The notes beneath the pieces were generated by a model that saw only the letters and a list, made by a program, of their open reading frames with translations, was not told the origin of the DNA and searched no databases. Shown here in pieces: positions 1 through 8,343 of a stretch of 39,695 nucleotides of DNA. Origin of the DNA: Patescibacteria group bacterium (lineage in GTDB: Bacteria > Patescibacteriota > Patescibacteriia > Patescibacteriales > UBA12075). Position 1 is the stretch's first letter; the number at the start of each line of letters is the position of its first letter. A program made the position numbers and the translations under genes. The stretch covers positions 1 to 39,695 of the forward strand of contig JAKJDO010000006.1 in the NCBI GenBank assembly GCA_022705905.1, read 5' to 3'.

Positions 1-3000
1 TTTATAGCCGAAGGAGCGACATTGACCATTCAACCCGGTGTAATCGTAAAGATAAAACAAACCAGCATGGTAGTGAACGGTAAAATAATAGCTCGGGGCA
101 GCACTGATAATCCAATAGTTTTTACCTCTATTAACGACGATTCTCAAGGAGGAATCGACGATCAATCGAATAATAATCCACAAGCTGGCGATTGGGGCGG
201 TTTTGAAATCAGAAAAAATGGTGAGTTAGTTTTTGACTATGTAATAGCAAGTTATGGCGGTTATAAATATGTTAGTATTGTTAAAGAAAGTAAGTTTATA
301 AAATATAATACGGCTTTAGCGGATATTTTTCCAATAGGAGTAATTAGCGCCAATGGCGGCAAAGTTGAAATTAGCAATTCAGAAATTTCTAACAATATTA
401 TTGGTTTGGAGTTCGGTGATTACTGGGTGGATGTAAATAATCAAATTTCCAGCCAGGTTTCAATTCATAATTCCAAAATATACGACAACGTGCAAAGCGG
501 AGTTATAAATAGCGGCGCCAGTCAAATTGATGCTACTAATAATTGGTGGGGCAGCAATTCGGGACCCTATAATTTAAGTTCCAATCCTAACGGGCAAGGC
601 AATGAAGTTAGTAATAATGTTTTATTCGATCCGTGGATAGGTAAAATATCCGAACCAAAACGCAATCCAGTAATTATTATTCCGGGCATTTTAGGCAGTT
701 ATTTAAGCGACCAAAGCGGAGAAGAAGTTTGGCCGAATTTAACCAGTACAGTTTTAGACCCTTGGGACATCCACCTTAATAAATTAGCGCTTCCAGAAGA
801 CGGGGTTCCTGCTGGTAATTCCGTGATGTATCCCAAAGATATTTTTAGGGAGATTTTGAGCAAGGATTTTTTCCAAGGATTAATTGAGGAGCTAGAGAAT
901 AACGGTTACAAGGAAAATAAAGATTTATTTGTTTTTCCTTATGATTGGCGCCGGGATTTAAATAGCACGGCTGGTGACGGCACTTACGAAGAAGTAAAAT
1001 CTTTAGATGAAAAAATAGAAGAAATAAAAGAGTTAACTGGCGCAAATAAAGTCGATATTATTGCTCATAGTATGGGCGGGTTAGTTTCAAAGTTGTATAT
1101 AAAGAAATATGGGGGAAATTCGATTGATAAATTTATTGATATAGGCACGCCTCATTTGGGCGCTCCAAAAGCTTTCAAGATTTTAGCTTATGGTGATGAT
1201 ATGAGTTTTAACTACCTGGGTATTGGTTTAAATTCACAAAGAATATATTCCATATCTCAAAACCTCCCGTCAGTTTATCAGCTTCTTCCTAGCAGAAAAT
1301 ATTTTGATAGCTCAAATCAGAATTACAAGAGTTATATTGTTGATATTTATGATTATGACAGTAATGGCGTAAAAAACAACTTGGATTACGATCAGTCAAT
1401 AGAATTTATGAAAAATACTGGTCGCAATAATTATTTATTAGGATTTAATGACGGCTTGCATAACAACATAGATGAATATTTTCCCGAACTAGATGGTATT
1501 AAGACTTATAATATTGTCGGGTGTAGCAAGCCAACCATTGGTAAAATTTACATTTTAAATAAAGAAAAATCTGGCGGTTATGAGTATGGCCTGCAGTATA
1601 TTAACGGGGATGGTACGGTACCATTGCGCAGCGCAGAATATCTAGATGCTGATAAAAAGTATTATACAAACAACGTAGAGCATGCTTATTTACCTAGCGC
1701 CGAGGGAGTTAAACAATTAATAGTTTCTATATTAAGTAATAATGAAGAAAATTTTGATTTAGATAATTATACGAACATAAGTTCAGATGATAGTATCTGT
1801 TCGTTGGCAGGCATTCAAATTGAATATCACAGCCCTATAGACCTGCACATTTATGACGCCGACGGTAATCACGTCGGACCGGATGCCAATGGTGATATCG
1901 ACAATAAAATTGAAGGCGCGCAATATGATATAATAGATGGTAATAAGTTCGTTTTTTTACCTTTTGGCAGTTTTTACAAAATTGAAGGCAGGGCTACTGA
2001 TATTGGCACCTTTGATGCGCACATAAAAATAATTGAAGACGGGGAGTGCATGAGATCAGTATATTTCAATGAGATTCCGTTATTGTCCACTTCTACTAAT
2101 ATTCAGATTTTGACCAATAGCCAAGAACCGGTTATGCAGATTGACCAAGATGGTGACGGGTTTTTTGAAAGTGAGCGTGAGCCGGACGCTTTTCTCGACG
2201 AAGAAGAAAGTCAAGACCTAGACAAACCAGAAACTGTTATAAATTTAAGCGGTAATCAAGGTGATGGCGGTTGGTATAAATCAAACGTTGAAGTGTCATT
2301 GAGCTCTCAAGACAATGAGGGCGGCGCCGGCATATTAAAAACGGAATATAGCCTGGATAATGGTCAAAATTGGATAATATATCAGCAACCATTTATTATT
2401 TTCCAAGAAGGCACCACCACAGTTTTTTATCAAGCCATTGATCGCACCGGGAATATCGAAATCACAAAAGAAGGTATTATAAAAATTGACGCGACACCGC
2501 CAACTGTAAATATTGTAGCTCCTTATAACGGTCAAGAATTTTTACAAAGCGATATTTTTTTTATAGATTATGAGGTCTTTGATAACAGCTCTGGGGTTGC
2601 TAATTTAAGTTTGAGTCTAGACGGTAACGCTCTTGCCCCATCTTCAATTAAATTGTCTAATTACAATCCAGGCGAGCACATCTTAAAGATTGAAGCAGTG
2701 GATTTTGCTGGCAACCGAAGCGAGGCGGAGCTAGAATTCAATATTATTGAAAGTGAAGCCAGCATAGACAAAATAATTGACGACATTGAGGGGCTGTATA
2801 TCAACGATGAAATTTATAAAAAAGCGGTAAAAGAGACTTTGATCAGAGAATTATTGCTTATTAAAAAATATGAAGAGAAATATGGAGAGAGGCAGGAAAA
2901 AAATAGCAAGCACAATGAGCAAGCATTTGATAAGTGTATAGAAAAAAAAGGACTGGAATGGTGCCAAAAATATTTGATTATAAATAAAGTAGTTTCATAT

Positions 3001-3153
3001 CATCTAAATAAAATTCACGAAAAAATTATCAGAAGCTATTATCAGGTTTTATTACATGAGCTAGATTTATTTTTTAAGAAAAAGTGGTTAAGCCAAAATG
3101 CTTATGATATAATAAGAAATGATATTACAGATTTAATTAATAATTTAAAATAA
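1..3153 (+). CDS. Secreted multidomain protein with LCAT/lipase-like hydrolase domain (5' partial)
   Basis: The frame is open from base 1, so the true start and any signal peptide lie outside the window. Numbering residues from the TTG at 22, residues about 1-210 are rich in N, G and I with short repeating strands, typical of a right-handed beta-helix. Residues about 215-570 look like an alpha/beta hydrolase of the lecithin:cholesterol acyltransferase group: a PGILGS strand/oxyanion-type motif, a nucleophile elbow HSMGG with Ser350, and likely Asp530 (GDGTVP) and His554 (NVEHAY). Residues about 740-905 contain an OmpL47/Ig-like segment (SLDNGQNW, YQAIDRTGN) and a second Ig-like domain beginning TPPTVNI. 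The C-terminal 130 residues are charged and helical, resembling FIMAH-type tails. Inference: an exported surface lipase or acyltransferase acting on host or environmental lipids. The substrate is unknown. Confidence 0.8.
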   Translation, partial: FIAEGATLTIQPGVIVKIKQTSMVVNGKIIARGSTDNPIVFTSINDDSQGGIDDQSNNNPQAGDWGGFEIRKNGELVFDYVIASYGGYKYVSIVKESKFIKYNTALADIFPIGVISANGGKVEISNSEISNNIIGLEFGDYWVDVNNQISSQVSIHNSKIYDNVQSGVINSGASQIDATNNWWGSNSGPYNLSSNPNGQGNEVSNNVLFDPWIGKISEPKRNPVIIIPGILGSYLSDQSGEEVWPNLTSTVLDPWDIHLNKLALPEDGVPAGNSVMYPKDIFREILSKDFFQGLIEELENNGYKENKDLFVFPYDWRRDLNSTAGDGTYEEVKSLDEKIEEIKELTGANKVDIIAHSMGGLVSKLYIKKYGGNSIDKFIDIGTPHLGAPKAFKILAYGDDMSFNYLGIGLNSQRIYSISQNLPSVYQLLPSRKYFDSSNQNYKSYIVDIYDYDSNGVKNNLDYDQSIEFMKNTGRNNYLLGFNDGLHNNIDEYFPELDGIKTYNIVGCSKPTIGKIYILNKEKSGGYEYGLQYINGDGTVPLRSAEYLDADKKYYTNNVEHAYLPSAEGVKQLIVSILSNNEENFDLDNYTNISSDDSICSLAGIQIEYHSPIDLHIYDADGNHVGPDANGDIDNKIEGAQYDIIDGNKFVFLPFGSFYKIEGRATDIGTFDAHIKIIEDGECMRSVYFNEIPLLSTSTNIQILTNSQEPVMQIDQDGDGFFESEREPDAFLDEEESQDLDKPETVINLSGNQGDGGWYKSNVEVSLSSQDNEGGAGILKTEYSLDNGQNWIIYQQPFIIFQEGTTTVFYQAIDRTGNIEITKEGIIKIDATPPTVNIVAPYNGQEFLQSDIFFIDYEVFDNSSGVANLSLSLDGNALAPSSIKLSNYNPGEHILKIEAVDFAGNRSEAELEFNIIESEASIDKIIDDIEGLYINDEIYKKAVKETLIRELLLIKKYEEKYGERQEKNSKHNEQAFDKCIEKKGLEWCQKYLIINKVVSYHLNKIHEKIIRSYYQVLLHELDLFFKKKWLSQNAYDIIRNDITDLINNLK

Positions 3154-3158
3154 AATTT

Positions 3159-3479
3159 ATGTTAACTTTGAACCAAAGAAGTAAATTATTTTTTTATCCA
3201 ATTTTGTATTGGATCATTTTTATTTTTTTTCCGATTGTCATCGCTTATATTTATCAAGATAACAGCTCTATAATAAATTTTTCCGGTATTTTAATGTTTT
3301 TTGTTATTTTTGTTGCACCATTTTTATATTTTATTCCTTATAAAACAATCATATTTGAGAATAAGAAGCAAAAGATACTTTTTGTTTTTTTAGGTTTGAT
3401 GTTGCCTTATCTTTTTTTGCTTGCATTTTTGAGTTATAAGATAGCAAATAATTTTAGCCGCTCTAATTTTCCGTTTTGA
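3159..3479 (+). CDS. Small hydrophobic membrane protein, function unknown
   Basis: This is a 106-residue, very AT-rich gene starting 5 bases after the preceding stop, so it is probably co-transcribed with the hydrolase gene. Three hydrophobic stretches (about residues 10-30, 40-60 and 72-95) separated by short polar loops suggest three transmembrane helices; the loop containing ENKKQK is basic and probably cytoplasmic. No family is recognised. Such small membrane proteins are common in reduced genomes and may partner the upstream secreted protein, but nothing in the sequence shows this. The low-complexity TTT-rich coding makes it less certain than its neighbours. Confidence 0.55.
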   Translation: MLTLNQRSKLFFYPILYWIIFIFFPIVIAYIYQDNSSIINFSGILMFFVIFVAPFLYFIPYKTIIFENKKQKILFVFLGLMLPYLFLLAFLSYKIANNFSRSNFPF

Positions 3480-3496
3480 TTTTAAAAATAATTTTC

Positions 3497-3526
3497 TAGA
3501 TTCCTGCTTTTGTGGGAATGACAACA
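3497..3526. repeat. Dispersed palindromic element, degenerate copy
   Basis: A short imperfect inverted repeat (GATTCCTGC, TTTT loop, GTGGGAATGACAA). It matches in form the elements at 22729, 26950 and 35973, all of which carry the ATTCC(C) arm and the GAATGACA edge. It lies between a stop codon and a terminator. Confidence 0.6.
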
Positions 3527-3545
3527 GCGTTTTTAGTTTGACAAA

Positions 3546-3571
3546 GTGTAGCCTTAGGGCTATACTTTTTT
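3546..3571 (+). terminator. Rho-independent terminator
   Basis: GTGTAGCC (3546-3553), loop TTAG, GGCTATAC (3558-3565), followed by six T. The 8-bp stem contains one G-T wobble. It ends the upstream unit and isolates the two genes that follow. Confidence 0.8.
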
Positions 3572-3611
3572 ATTGTCTAAAGACAATAAAAATAAGAACG
3601 AGGAGGAGTCT

Positions 3612-4151
3612 ATGTCCATTGAAAAATTAGAACAAATCATCTTAGTGATAGCTTCTTTGCCTGAAATAAAAGGGACCTTTTTGGGCGATTTACTGCGCAC
3701 CATCGCCCAAAAGGATTTTTCTGAACCGTTATTTGAAACAGACGACCCAGTCGCTTATAATATTCAACCGATGAGCTTGTTGCAAAGGTGTTTGTATACT
3801 ATCCTTGAAAAATATGATAAGCGACTGACTATGTTTGAGGAAAAAATGGGAGATGACTGTAAAAACAATCTAGAATATCAGAAGATATCAGCGCGCGTAG
3901 CCCTAGCTGCTCAATGGTTGCAAGAAGACTTAGCCGAAATTATCTTGAATAACCCAGAAAAAGCTGGGCCAGAAGACGATGTAATTCTCGGCAAGTCGTT
4001 TCAAGTCGTTGGTATTCCGCACGACTCGAAGCTTTCCTTGGATTTATTCGGCGCCCATGAAGATGAAGATGATGAAAATGGGTTCGACGAAGAGATTGAG
4101 CCAGAGAATACGTTCCAAGGCATGGAGTGCAAAAATAAGTTGCCAGCCTAA
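3612..4151 (+). CDS. Hypothetical protein with acidic C-terminus
   Basis: No family is recognised. The ATG at 3612 is chosen because a near-perfect ribosome binding site (AGGAGGAG, 3601-3608) lies just upstream; a TTG in frame at 3573 is less likely because it sits in the terminator tail. The 179-residue product is soluble and helical (residues about 1-120, with repeated amphipathic patterns around LLQRCLYTILEKYDK and AQWLQEDLAEIIL), then becomes very acidic (about residues 143-165, DEDDEN). The gene pairs with the next one (18-base gap, also with a strong ribosome binding site), and both sit between two terminators, so they form a two-gene unit. The strong Shine-Dalgarno sites differ from most genes here, which suggests high expression or separate origin. 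Confidence 0.7.
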   Translation: MSIEKLEQIILVIASLPEIKGTFLGDLLRTIAQKDFSEPLFETDDPVAYNIQPMSLLQRCLYTILEKYDKRLTMFEEKMGDDCKNNLEYQKISARVALAAQWLQEDLAEIILNNPEKAGPEDDVILGKSFQVVGIPHDSKLSLDLFGAHEDEDDENGFDEEIEPENTFQGMECKNKLPA

Positions 4152-4169
4152 GATCGAAAGGAGTCTGAT

Positions 4170-4610
4170 ATGGATCCGCTACTTTTCTATTTACTTCAGT
4201 TTCTTCAGTATGCAGTGTTTTTCATCATTGCTTTCTTTTTTATTATTGCCAACAACGCGTTCAAAAAACCCGGCTTCAACATAAAGGAGTCGGATGAAAA
4301 CCAGATCTATATTGCTTGGCATACGAAATTGCCCGGATTCGTACAGGAATATTTGCCAAAGGACGAAGTCAACCTTGGAGACCTGTTGTCCAAAGGATTT
4401 CTTAAATCAGCGGATAATAGGTTTGAAGATACAATAAATCCCGAGGTAAGGGTGGCTAGGATTTTGCAGGCGGATGGTCTTTGCCGCGATTACAGATTGA
4501 CTGAAAGGGATGGTCATCATTTTTTGTACCGTCCCGGAAAAGTCCACTGGCGATTTTCCTGGCGCGCGGAATACAGGATCGGACCTTGGAAAAAGATTAA
4601 ATCCAAGTAA
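4170..4610 (+). CDS. Hypothetical single-pass membrane protein
   Basis: A 146-residue protein of unknown family. The start at 4170 follows a clear AAAGGAGT ribosome binding site (about 4155-4162). Residues about 4-30 form one strongly hydrophobic helix (LLQFLQYAVFFIIAFFFII). The remaining 115 residues are soluble, with several Trp and Arg residues towards the C-terminus (HWRFSWRAEYRIGPW), suggesting a small beta-rich domain. Part of the gene (around 4441-4500) is about half G+C by hand count, higher than its surroundings. It is the second gene of a bicistronic unit with the acidic protein upstream and is followed by a terminator. Co-function with that partner is inferred only from arrangement. 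Confidence 0.7.
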   Translation: MDPLLFYLLQFLQYAVFFIIAFFFIIANNAFKKPGFNIKESDENQIYIAWHTKLPGFVQEYLPKDEVNLGDLLSKGFLKSADNRFEDTINPEVRVARILQADGLCRDYRLTERDGHHFLYRPGKVHWRFSWRAEYRIGPWKKIKSK

Positions 4611-4651
4611 TAACAGGCGCTAAGGGGGGAGACAAAAGAATATAAACATCA

Positions 4652-4686
4652 AAGGCCTCACAAGGAAGTGGGGCCTTAATTATTTT
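4652..4686 (+). terminator. Rho-independent terminator between convergent genes
   Basis: AAGGCCTCAC (4652-4661), loop AAGGAA, GTGGGGCCTT (4668-4677), with one wobble pair, then AATTATTTTT. The T-rich side is on the + strand, so it mainly stops the two-gene unit upstream. The transferase gene converges from the other side. Confidence 0.8.
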
Positions 4687-4702
4687 TAGGATAATTTCAG
4701 AG

Positions 4703-6061
4703 TTAAACGCCGCTACGGCTAAGAACGGTGGCAACAGTTTTAAGAATGATAGAGAGGTCTAGGTAAATAGATCTGTTTTTTATATAGAAGAGGTCGTATT
4801 GCAATTTTTTAATCGTATCTTCTTGAGATGGAGAGTGATATTCACCGGAAATTTGATCCCAGCCGGTTAATCCTGGCTTGACGAGCATACGTTCACGATA
4901 GAAGGGAATTTCTTTTTCTAACAGAGATACTATTTCCGGACGTTCGGCACGCGGACCAACAAAGCTCATATCGCCTATTAAAACATTTATAACCTGCGGT
5001 ATTTCGTCAATTCTAGTTTTACGCAAGAAGGAACCGAAGGTTGTAACGCGGCGATCATTAAGCGTTGTGGGATTGCGATTATTGCCATCTTCGCTCATAG
5101 TGCGGAATTTTATCATAGTAAAGGGCCGGAAGTTTTTGCCGACACGGGTTTGTTTAAAAAATATCGGCCCTTTGCTTTCTAGTTTGATGATTAAACCGAT
5201 GATTGGCCAGAGTGGGGCAGTAATTATCAAAATAAAACCAGCTAAAAACAGGTCAATAATTTTTTTACCAAATTGAAAAAATGTCCTATCACTGCGATTA
5301 AGATTTTCCAAAAACCACATTTGATTAATGGCGCCAATCGGAACTCTGCCGGTTATCATCTCATAAAAATGAGTAAAGTTAATAAAGTTTAAATTTAGCG
5401 GCAAGCAAGAAAAAAGAGCCGAACGCAGTTCGGATGATTGATGCGGGTCGGAAGTCAAAATAACCGTGGCAATTTTTTTGTCGATCATCAACTTTTTGTA
5501 GTCATCTATTTTTACTTTTAATGCTTCATCGCCAGTAACATCAAGGCCGTTATTGTCTACGATTAATTTAATTTCATAGCCGATATGAGGATTGTTTTTT
5601 ATAATACTTAATAGTTCTTGAGCTTGTTCATTGGTGCCAATAAAAGCAAGGTTGTTTTTTGGTGAATAAGCTCCGACCAGCCAGTTGTATAGACGGCGCC
5701 AAAAAATAAAAAGGAAGTAGGAAATTATTATATAAATCAGAAGATTTGTTTTAGGGGCAATGCCGATACCGGGATTAATATAAAAAAAAGCAGCCGATAG
5801 TAATCCAGCCAGAATTATTGATTTTGAGGCAGTCTGAAGAAATTTTGAGTTATTTATCGCCAGATACAAATTATATAAATCGGCGATGTAAAAAATAATG
5901 ATCCAAAAGATAAAAATAAAAGAGAATGGCCAAAAATGAATATTCCAGTTATTGATTCCTGGCTGGCCCCAGTAGCGCAGAGTTAAGGTTAGATATAAAG
6001 CCAAATAAAGAATTGATATATCTCCGCCCAAGAGCAACAGTTTTTTTAGATTATTGTTCAT
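4703..6061 (-). CDS. Polyprenyl-phosphate sugar-1-phosphate transferase (WcaJ/EpsE-type)
   Basis: Initiates exopolysaccharide or glycan assembly by moving a sugar-1-phosphate from a nucleotide sugar to undecaprenyl phosphate at the membrane. The 452-residue protein has the full polyisoprenyl glycosylphosphotransferase layout: four or five N-terminal hydrophobic helices (about 1-130), a Rossmann-like CoA_binding_3 region (about 135-235, [15 protein letters not shown]), a membrane re-entrant helix near 268-290, and the C-terminal bacterial sugar transferase domain with [29 protein letters not shown] and KPGLTGW motifs. It is the only minus-strand gene, divergent from holB, with its own promoter whose -10 lies 6 bases before the ATG. 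Sugar specificity cannot be read from the sequence. Confidence 0.92.
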   Translation of the reverse strand: MNNNLKKLLLLGGDISILYLALYLTLTLRYWGQPGINNWNIHFWPFSFIFIFWIIIFYIADLYNLYLAINNSKFLQTASKSIILAGLLSAAFFYINPGIGIAPKTNLLIYIIISYFLFIFWRRLYNWLVGAYSPKNNLAFIGTNEQAQELLSIIKNNPHIGYEIKLIVDNNGLDVTGDEALKVKIDDYKKLMIDKKIATVILTSDPHQSSELRSALFSCLPLNLNFINFTHFYEMITGRVPIGAINQMWFLENLNRSDRTFFQFGKKIIDLFLAGFILIITAPLWPIIGLIIKLESKGPIFFKQTRVGKNFRPFTMIKFRTMSEDGNNRNPTTLNDRRVTTFGSFLRKTRIDEIPQVINVLIGDMSFVGPRAERPEIVSLLEKEIPFYRERMLVKPGLTGWDQISGEYHSPSQEDTIKKLQYDLFYIKNRSIYLDLSIILKTVATVLSRSGV

Positions 6062-6067
6062 GGTCTA

Positions 6068-6096
6068 ATTAAAGCAGATTTTGACGGAAAAATCAA
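6068..6096 (-). promoter_or_regulatory. Promoter of the sugar transferase gene, probably leaderless
   Basis: On the minus strand: TTGATT (6096-6091), a 17-base spacer, TTTAAT (6073-6068), then 6 bases to the ATG at 6061. With normal -10 to +1 spacing, transcription would start at or next to the start codon. Confidence 0.6.
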
Positions 6097-6128
6097 CTGT
6101 TTTTTTGGTTGCATTTGACTTCTGTTAA

Positions 6129-6137
6129 TGTTATAAT
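6129..6137 (+). promoter_or_regulatory. Extended -10 promoter of holB, probably leaderless
   Basis: TGTTATAAT, an exact extended -10 (TGnTATAAT), ends 6 bases before the holB ATG at 6144. No Shine-Dalgarno sequence can fit between the expected +1 and the start codon. Confidence 0.65.
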
Positions 6138-6143
6138 TTAACC

Positions 6144-7223
6144 ATGTCAAAACAAAATTCTAAATTAAATTGGCCGTTAGTTGGCAATGCCCACATTACC
6201 GAATTCATAGAAAAATTAATTTTAAAAGACGAAGTATCAGGAACTTATATTTTTAGCGGTCCGGACAATTTAGGTAAGACAACAACGGCTATTTATTTTG
6301 CGCAAATTTTGCTTTGCCAAAATAAGCAGAATGGAAAAGTCCTGCCCTGTGGAGAATGTTCAATCTGCCGACACTTTAGCGAACAACGCAACCAAGAATC
6401 AAGTGTAGCCAGCGGCGAGACAGGACAAGACGAAATGCTTTACGCCCACGGCGATTTTCATTTAATTAAAAAGGAAAAAGACAAAAAAAATATTGGCATT
6501 GAACAGATTCGTGATTTTATCAGGACTTTAAACTTGAGTTCTTTTTTAGATTCTTATAAAATCGGGATTATAAAGCACGCTGATAGCTTGAGCAATGAAG
6601 CGTCTAATGCGCTATTGAAAACATTAGAAGAGCCTAAAGAAAAAGTTATTATTATTTTGATTTCTGCCGATATCGGTCAGATACATTCCACTATAGTATC
6701 GCGTAGTAAAGTATTAAATTTTCATCCTGTGCCAACGGAAGAAATCTACGACTACTTGCTTAAGGATTTAAAAAAGTCGCGCAGTGAAGCTAAAAGTTAT
6801 TCTCGTTTAGCGCTCGGTCGCCCAGCTTTAGCTGTTAAATTTTTGGAAGACAGAGAGTTTAATCAAAAATATCAAGAAAAAATGAATATTTTTATCAATT
6901 TTTTTAGCCAAGATATAAACAGTCGTCTGTTGGCTGTTGATCAGCTGTTTGATAAAAAAGTTGCTGGTCAGGAGTTAGTTAAAAAAACTAAACGCACGCT
7001 AGAAGTTTGGCAGGGTATTATCCGTGATTTTCTGTTGATTGAGTGCGGTCAAGATAATTTAATGCAACACGTCATTGTTGAAGATAAAATAAAGCAGGCC
7101 GGGAGGGGTATAGCCGCTTCTAGATTGTTAAACTGTTCCGCACTTATTCAGCGCAGTAAAATTATGCTGGAAGCCAACGTTAATCCCAAATTGGTTTTAG
7201 ATAATATCGCTATAAATTTATAA
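6144..7223 (+). CDS. holB: DNA polymerase III, delta-prime subunit
   Basis: Clamp-loader subunit that helps load the beta sliding clamp. The 359-residue protein begins with an AAA+ domain: Walker A-like GPDNLGKT at residues 39-46, a Cys cluster next to it (CxxCxxC in PCGECSIC plus an upstream Cys) that fits the clamp-loader zinc module, the sensor region with LLKTLEEP, and an SRSKVLNF segment matching the SRC-type motif of DnaX/HolB proteins (here SRS). The C-terminal half is the helical collar region and is divergent. Assignment as delta-prime rather than DnaX rests on the short length and the lack of a gamma/tau-type extension. It starts the unit that runs to hpf. Confidence 0.88.
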   Translation: MSKQNSKLNWPLVGNAHITEFIEKLILKDEVSGTYIFSGPDNLGKTTTAIYFAQILLCQNKQNGKVLPCGECSICRHFSEQRNQESSVASGETGQDEMLYAHGDFHLIKKEKDKKNIGIEQIRDFIRTLNLSSFLDSYKIGIIKHADSLSNEASNALLKTLEEPKEKVIIILISADIGQIHSTIVSRSKVLNFHPVPTEEIYDYLLKDLKKSRSEAKSYSRLALGRPALAVKFLEDREFNQKYQEKMNIFINFFSQDINSRLLAVDQLFDKKVAGQELVKKTKRTLEVWQGIIRDFLLIECGQDNLMQHVIVEDKIKQAGRGIAASRLLNCSALIQRSKIMLEANVNPKLVLDNIAINL

Positions 7224-7224
7224 T
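7219..7224 (+). promoter_or_regulatory. -10 box before the lipoprotein gene
   Basis: TATAAT overlaps the holB stop and ends 8 bases before the ATG at 7233, the same spacing pattern as at holB and frr. The surroundings are AT-rich, so a chance match is possible. Confidence 0.4.
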
Positions 7225-7232
7225 TTAAAAAT

Positions 7233-8303
7233 ATGCTTAAAAGAAAAAAAATATTATTATTTTTAGCTGCGCTGGCAGTTTTACTGCTTGCCTCCGGCTG
7301 TACTGTTATTACCTCCAGCAGTCAAAGCACAGTCAACAATATCGGCGGTATTTTCGCGTCAAATGACAAGGGCGATACTTGGAAGTCAAAATCATTAATC
7401 GCCACAGTCAGCGGCTCGGCTAAATCATTTTCCGGTTTAGATGTTTATTCTTTGACTATGGATCCGAGCGACAGCAAGGCCGTTTATTTCGGCAGCGTTG
7501 GCAGCGGTCTTTTTTATACCTATAATGGCGCTGAGTCTTGGCAGCTAGCCGCCGGCTTGGGTAATGTTTCCATCAGGTCTATCGCCATTGATCCTTTAAA
7601 TAAGTGTAATATTTATTTGGCTGTTGCTAATAAAGTAATGTATTCAAAAGATTGCAATCGTTCCTGGTCTCAAGTTTATGTCGACGAGCCGACAGTTACG
7701 GTGGATGCCATCGCAATTGATCATTATAACAGTTCCACAATTTATATAGGCGTTTCTCGCGGTGATTTAATAAAAAGCGAAGACAAAGGCGAGGGGTGGC
7801 AGACTATTTACCGCGCCAAAGATAAAATTAGAAAAATCGCCGTTGATCCGAATGACAGCCGCGTCATTTATTTAGCTACTGAAAAGAAGGGAGTTTTTTA
7901 CACAAAAGATCGCGGACAGAATTGGTCTGACTTAAATAAGGCTTTAAATGAAAAAAAATTAGGTCTTGATGTGAGAGACATAGCCATGGTTAAAAAAGAA
8001 CCAGGCACAGTATTTTTAGCCACCACTTACGGAATTTTAAAATCAAAAAATGGGGGTGAAACGTGGGATAGTATTGAGTTAATTCCGCCGGAAAGCAAGG
8101 CGTCAATAAATGCTATGGCTGTCAATTTGAACAACAGCCAGGAAATTTACTATGTCACTAACACTACTTTTTACCGATCGGTAGACGGTGGTGCCAGTTG
8201 GAAACCGTTAAAACTGCCGACCGGTCGCGCCGGCGCCAAATTACTGCTCGATCCGCAGAATGCCAATGTAGTTTATCTGGGCGTAAAAACAATTGCTAAA
8301 TAA
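7233..8303 (+). CDS. Lipoprotein with BNR/Asp-box beta-propeller (sortilin/Ycf48-like)
   Basis: Residues 1-22 are a lipoprotein signal peptide (MLKRKK, then a hydrophobic core) with a lipobox ending ASG before Cys23, so the mature protein should be lipid-anchored on the outer face of the membrane. The rest consists of repeated propeller blades marked by Asp-box motifs: SNDKGDTW, SEDKGEGW, TKDRGQNW, SKNGGETW and SVDGGASW, plus a diverged one (SKDCNRSW). The repeats of IAIDP/VDPNDS..IYL match the sortilin/BNR and Ycf48-like fold. Known relatives include glycosidase-like and assembly-factor propellers; no catalytic residues are evident here. It lies between holB and frr, 9 bases after holB. Its role is unknown, perhaps binding of surface glycan or protein. 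Confidence 0.85.
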   Translation: MLKRKKILLFLAALAVLLLASGCTVITSSSQSTVNNIGGIFASNDKGDTWKSKSLIATVSGSAKSFSGLDVYSLTMDPSDSKAVYFGSVGSGLFYTYNGAESWQLAAGLGNVSIRSIAIDPLNKCNIYLAVANKVMYSKDCNRSWSQVYVDEPTVTVDAIAIDHYNSSTIYIGVSRGDLIKSEDKGEGWQTIYRAKDKIRKIAVDPNDSRVIYLATEKKGVFYTKDRGQNWSDLNKALNEKKLGLDVRDIAMVKKEPGTVFLATTYGILKSKNGGETWDSIELIPPESKASINAMAVNLNNSQEIYYVTNTTFYRSVDGGASWKPLKLPTGRAGAKLLLDPQNANVVYLGVKTIAK

Positions 8304-8330
8304 TTTAAACCATTCTTAATTTTATTATTT

Positions 8331-8336
8331 TATAAT
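8331..8336 (+). promoter_or_regulatory. -10 box of frr, possibly leaderless
   Basis: TATAAT ends 7 bases before the frr ATG (8344). There is no ribosome binding site in the interval. No convincing -35 is seen. Confidence 0.5.
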
Positions 8337-8343
8337 TAAATAT

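Noticed and set aside
4009-4284. Open frame overlapping the two unknown genes
   Set aside because: It overlaps both genes that have strong ribosome binding sites and has none of its own.
6115-6120. TTGACT as the -35 of the holB promoter
   Set aside because: Only 11 bases separate it from the TATAAT at 6132, too short for a normal promoter; the extended -10 explains the site better.
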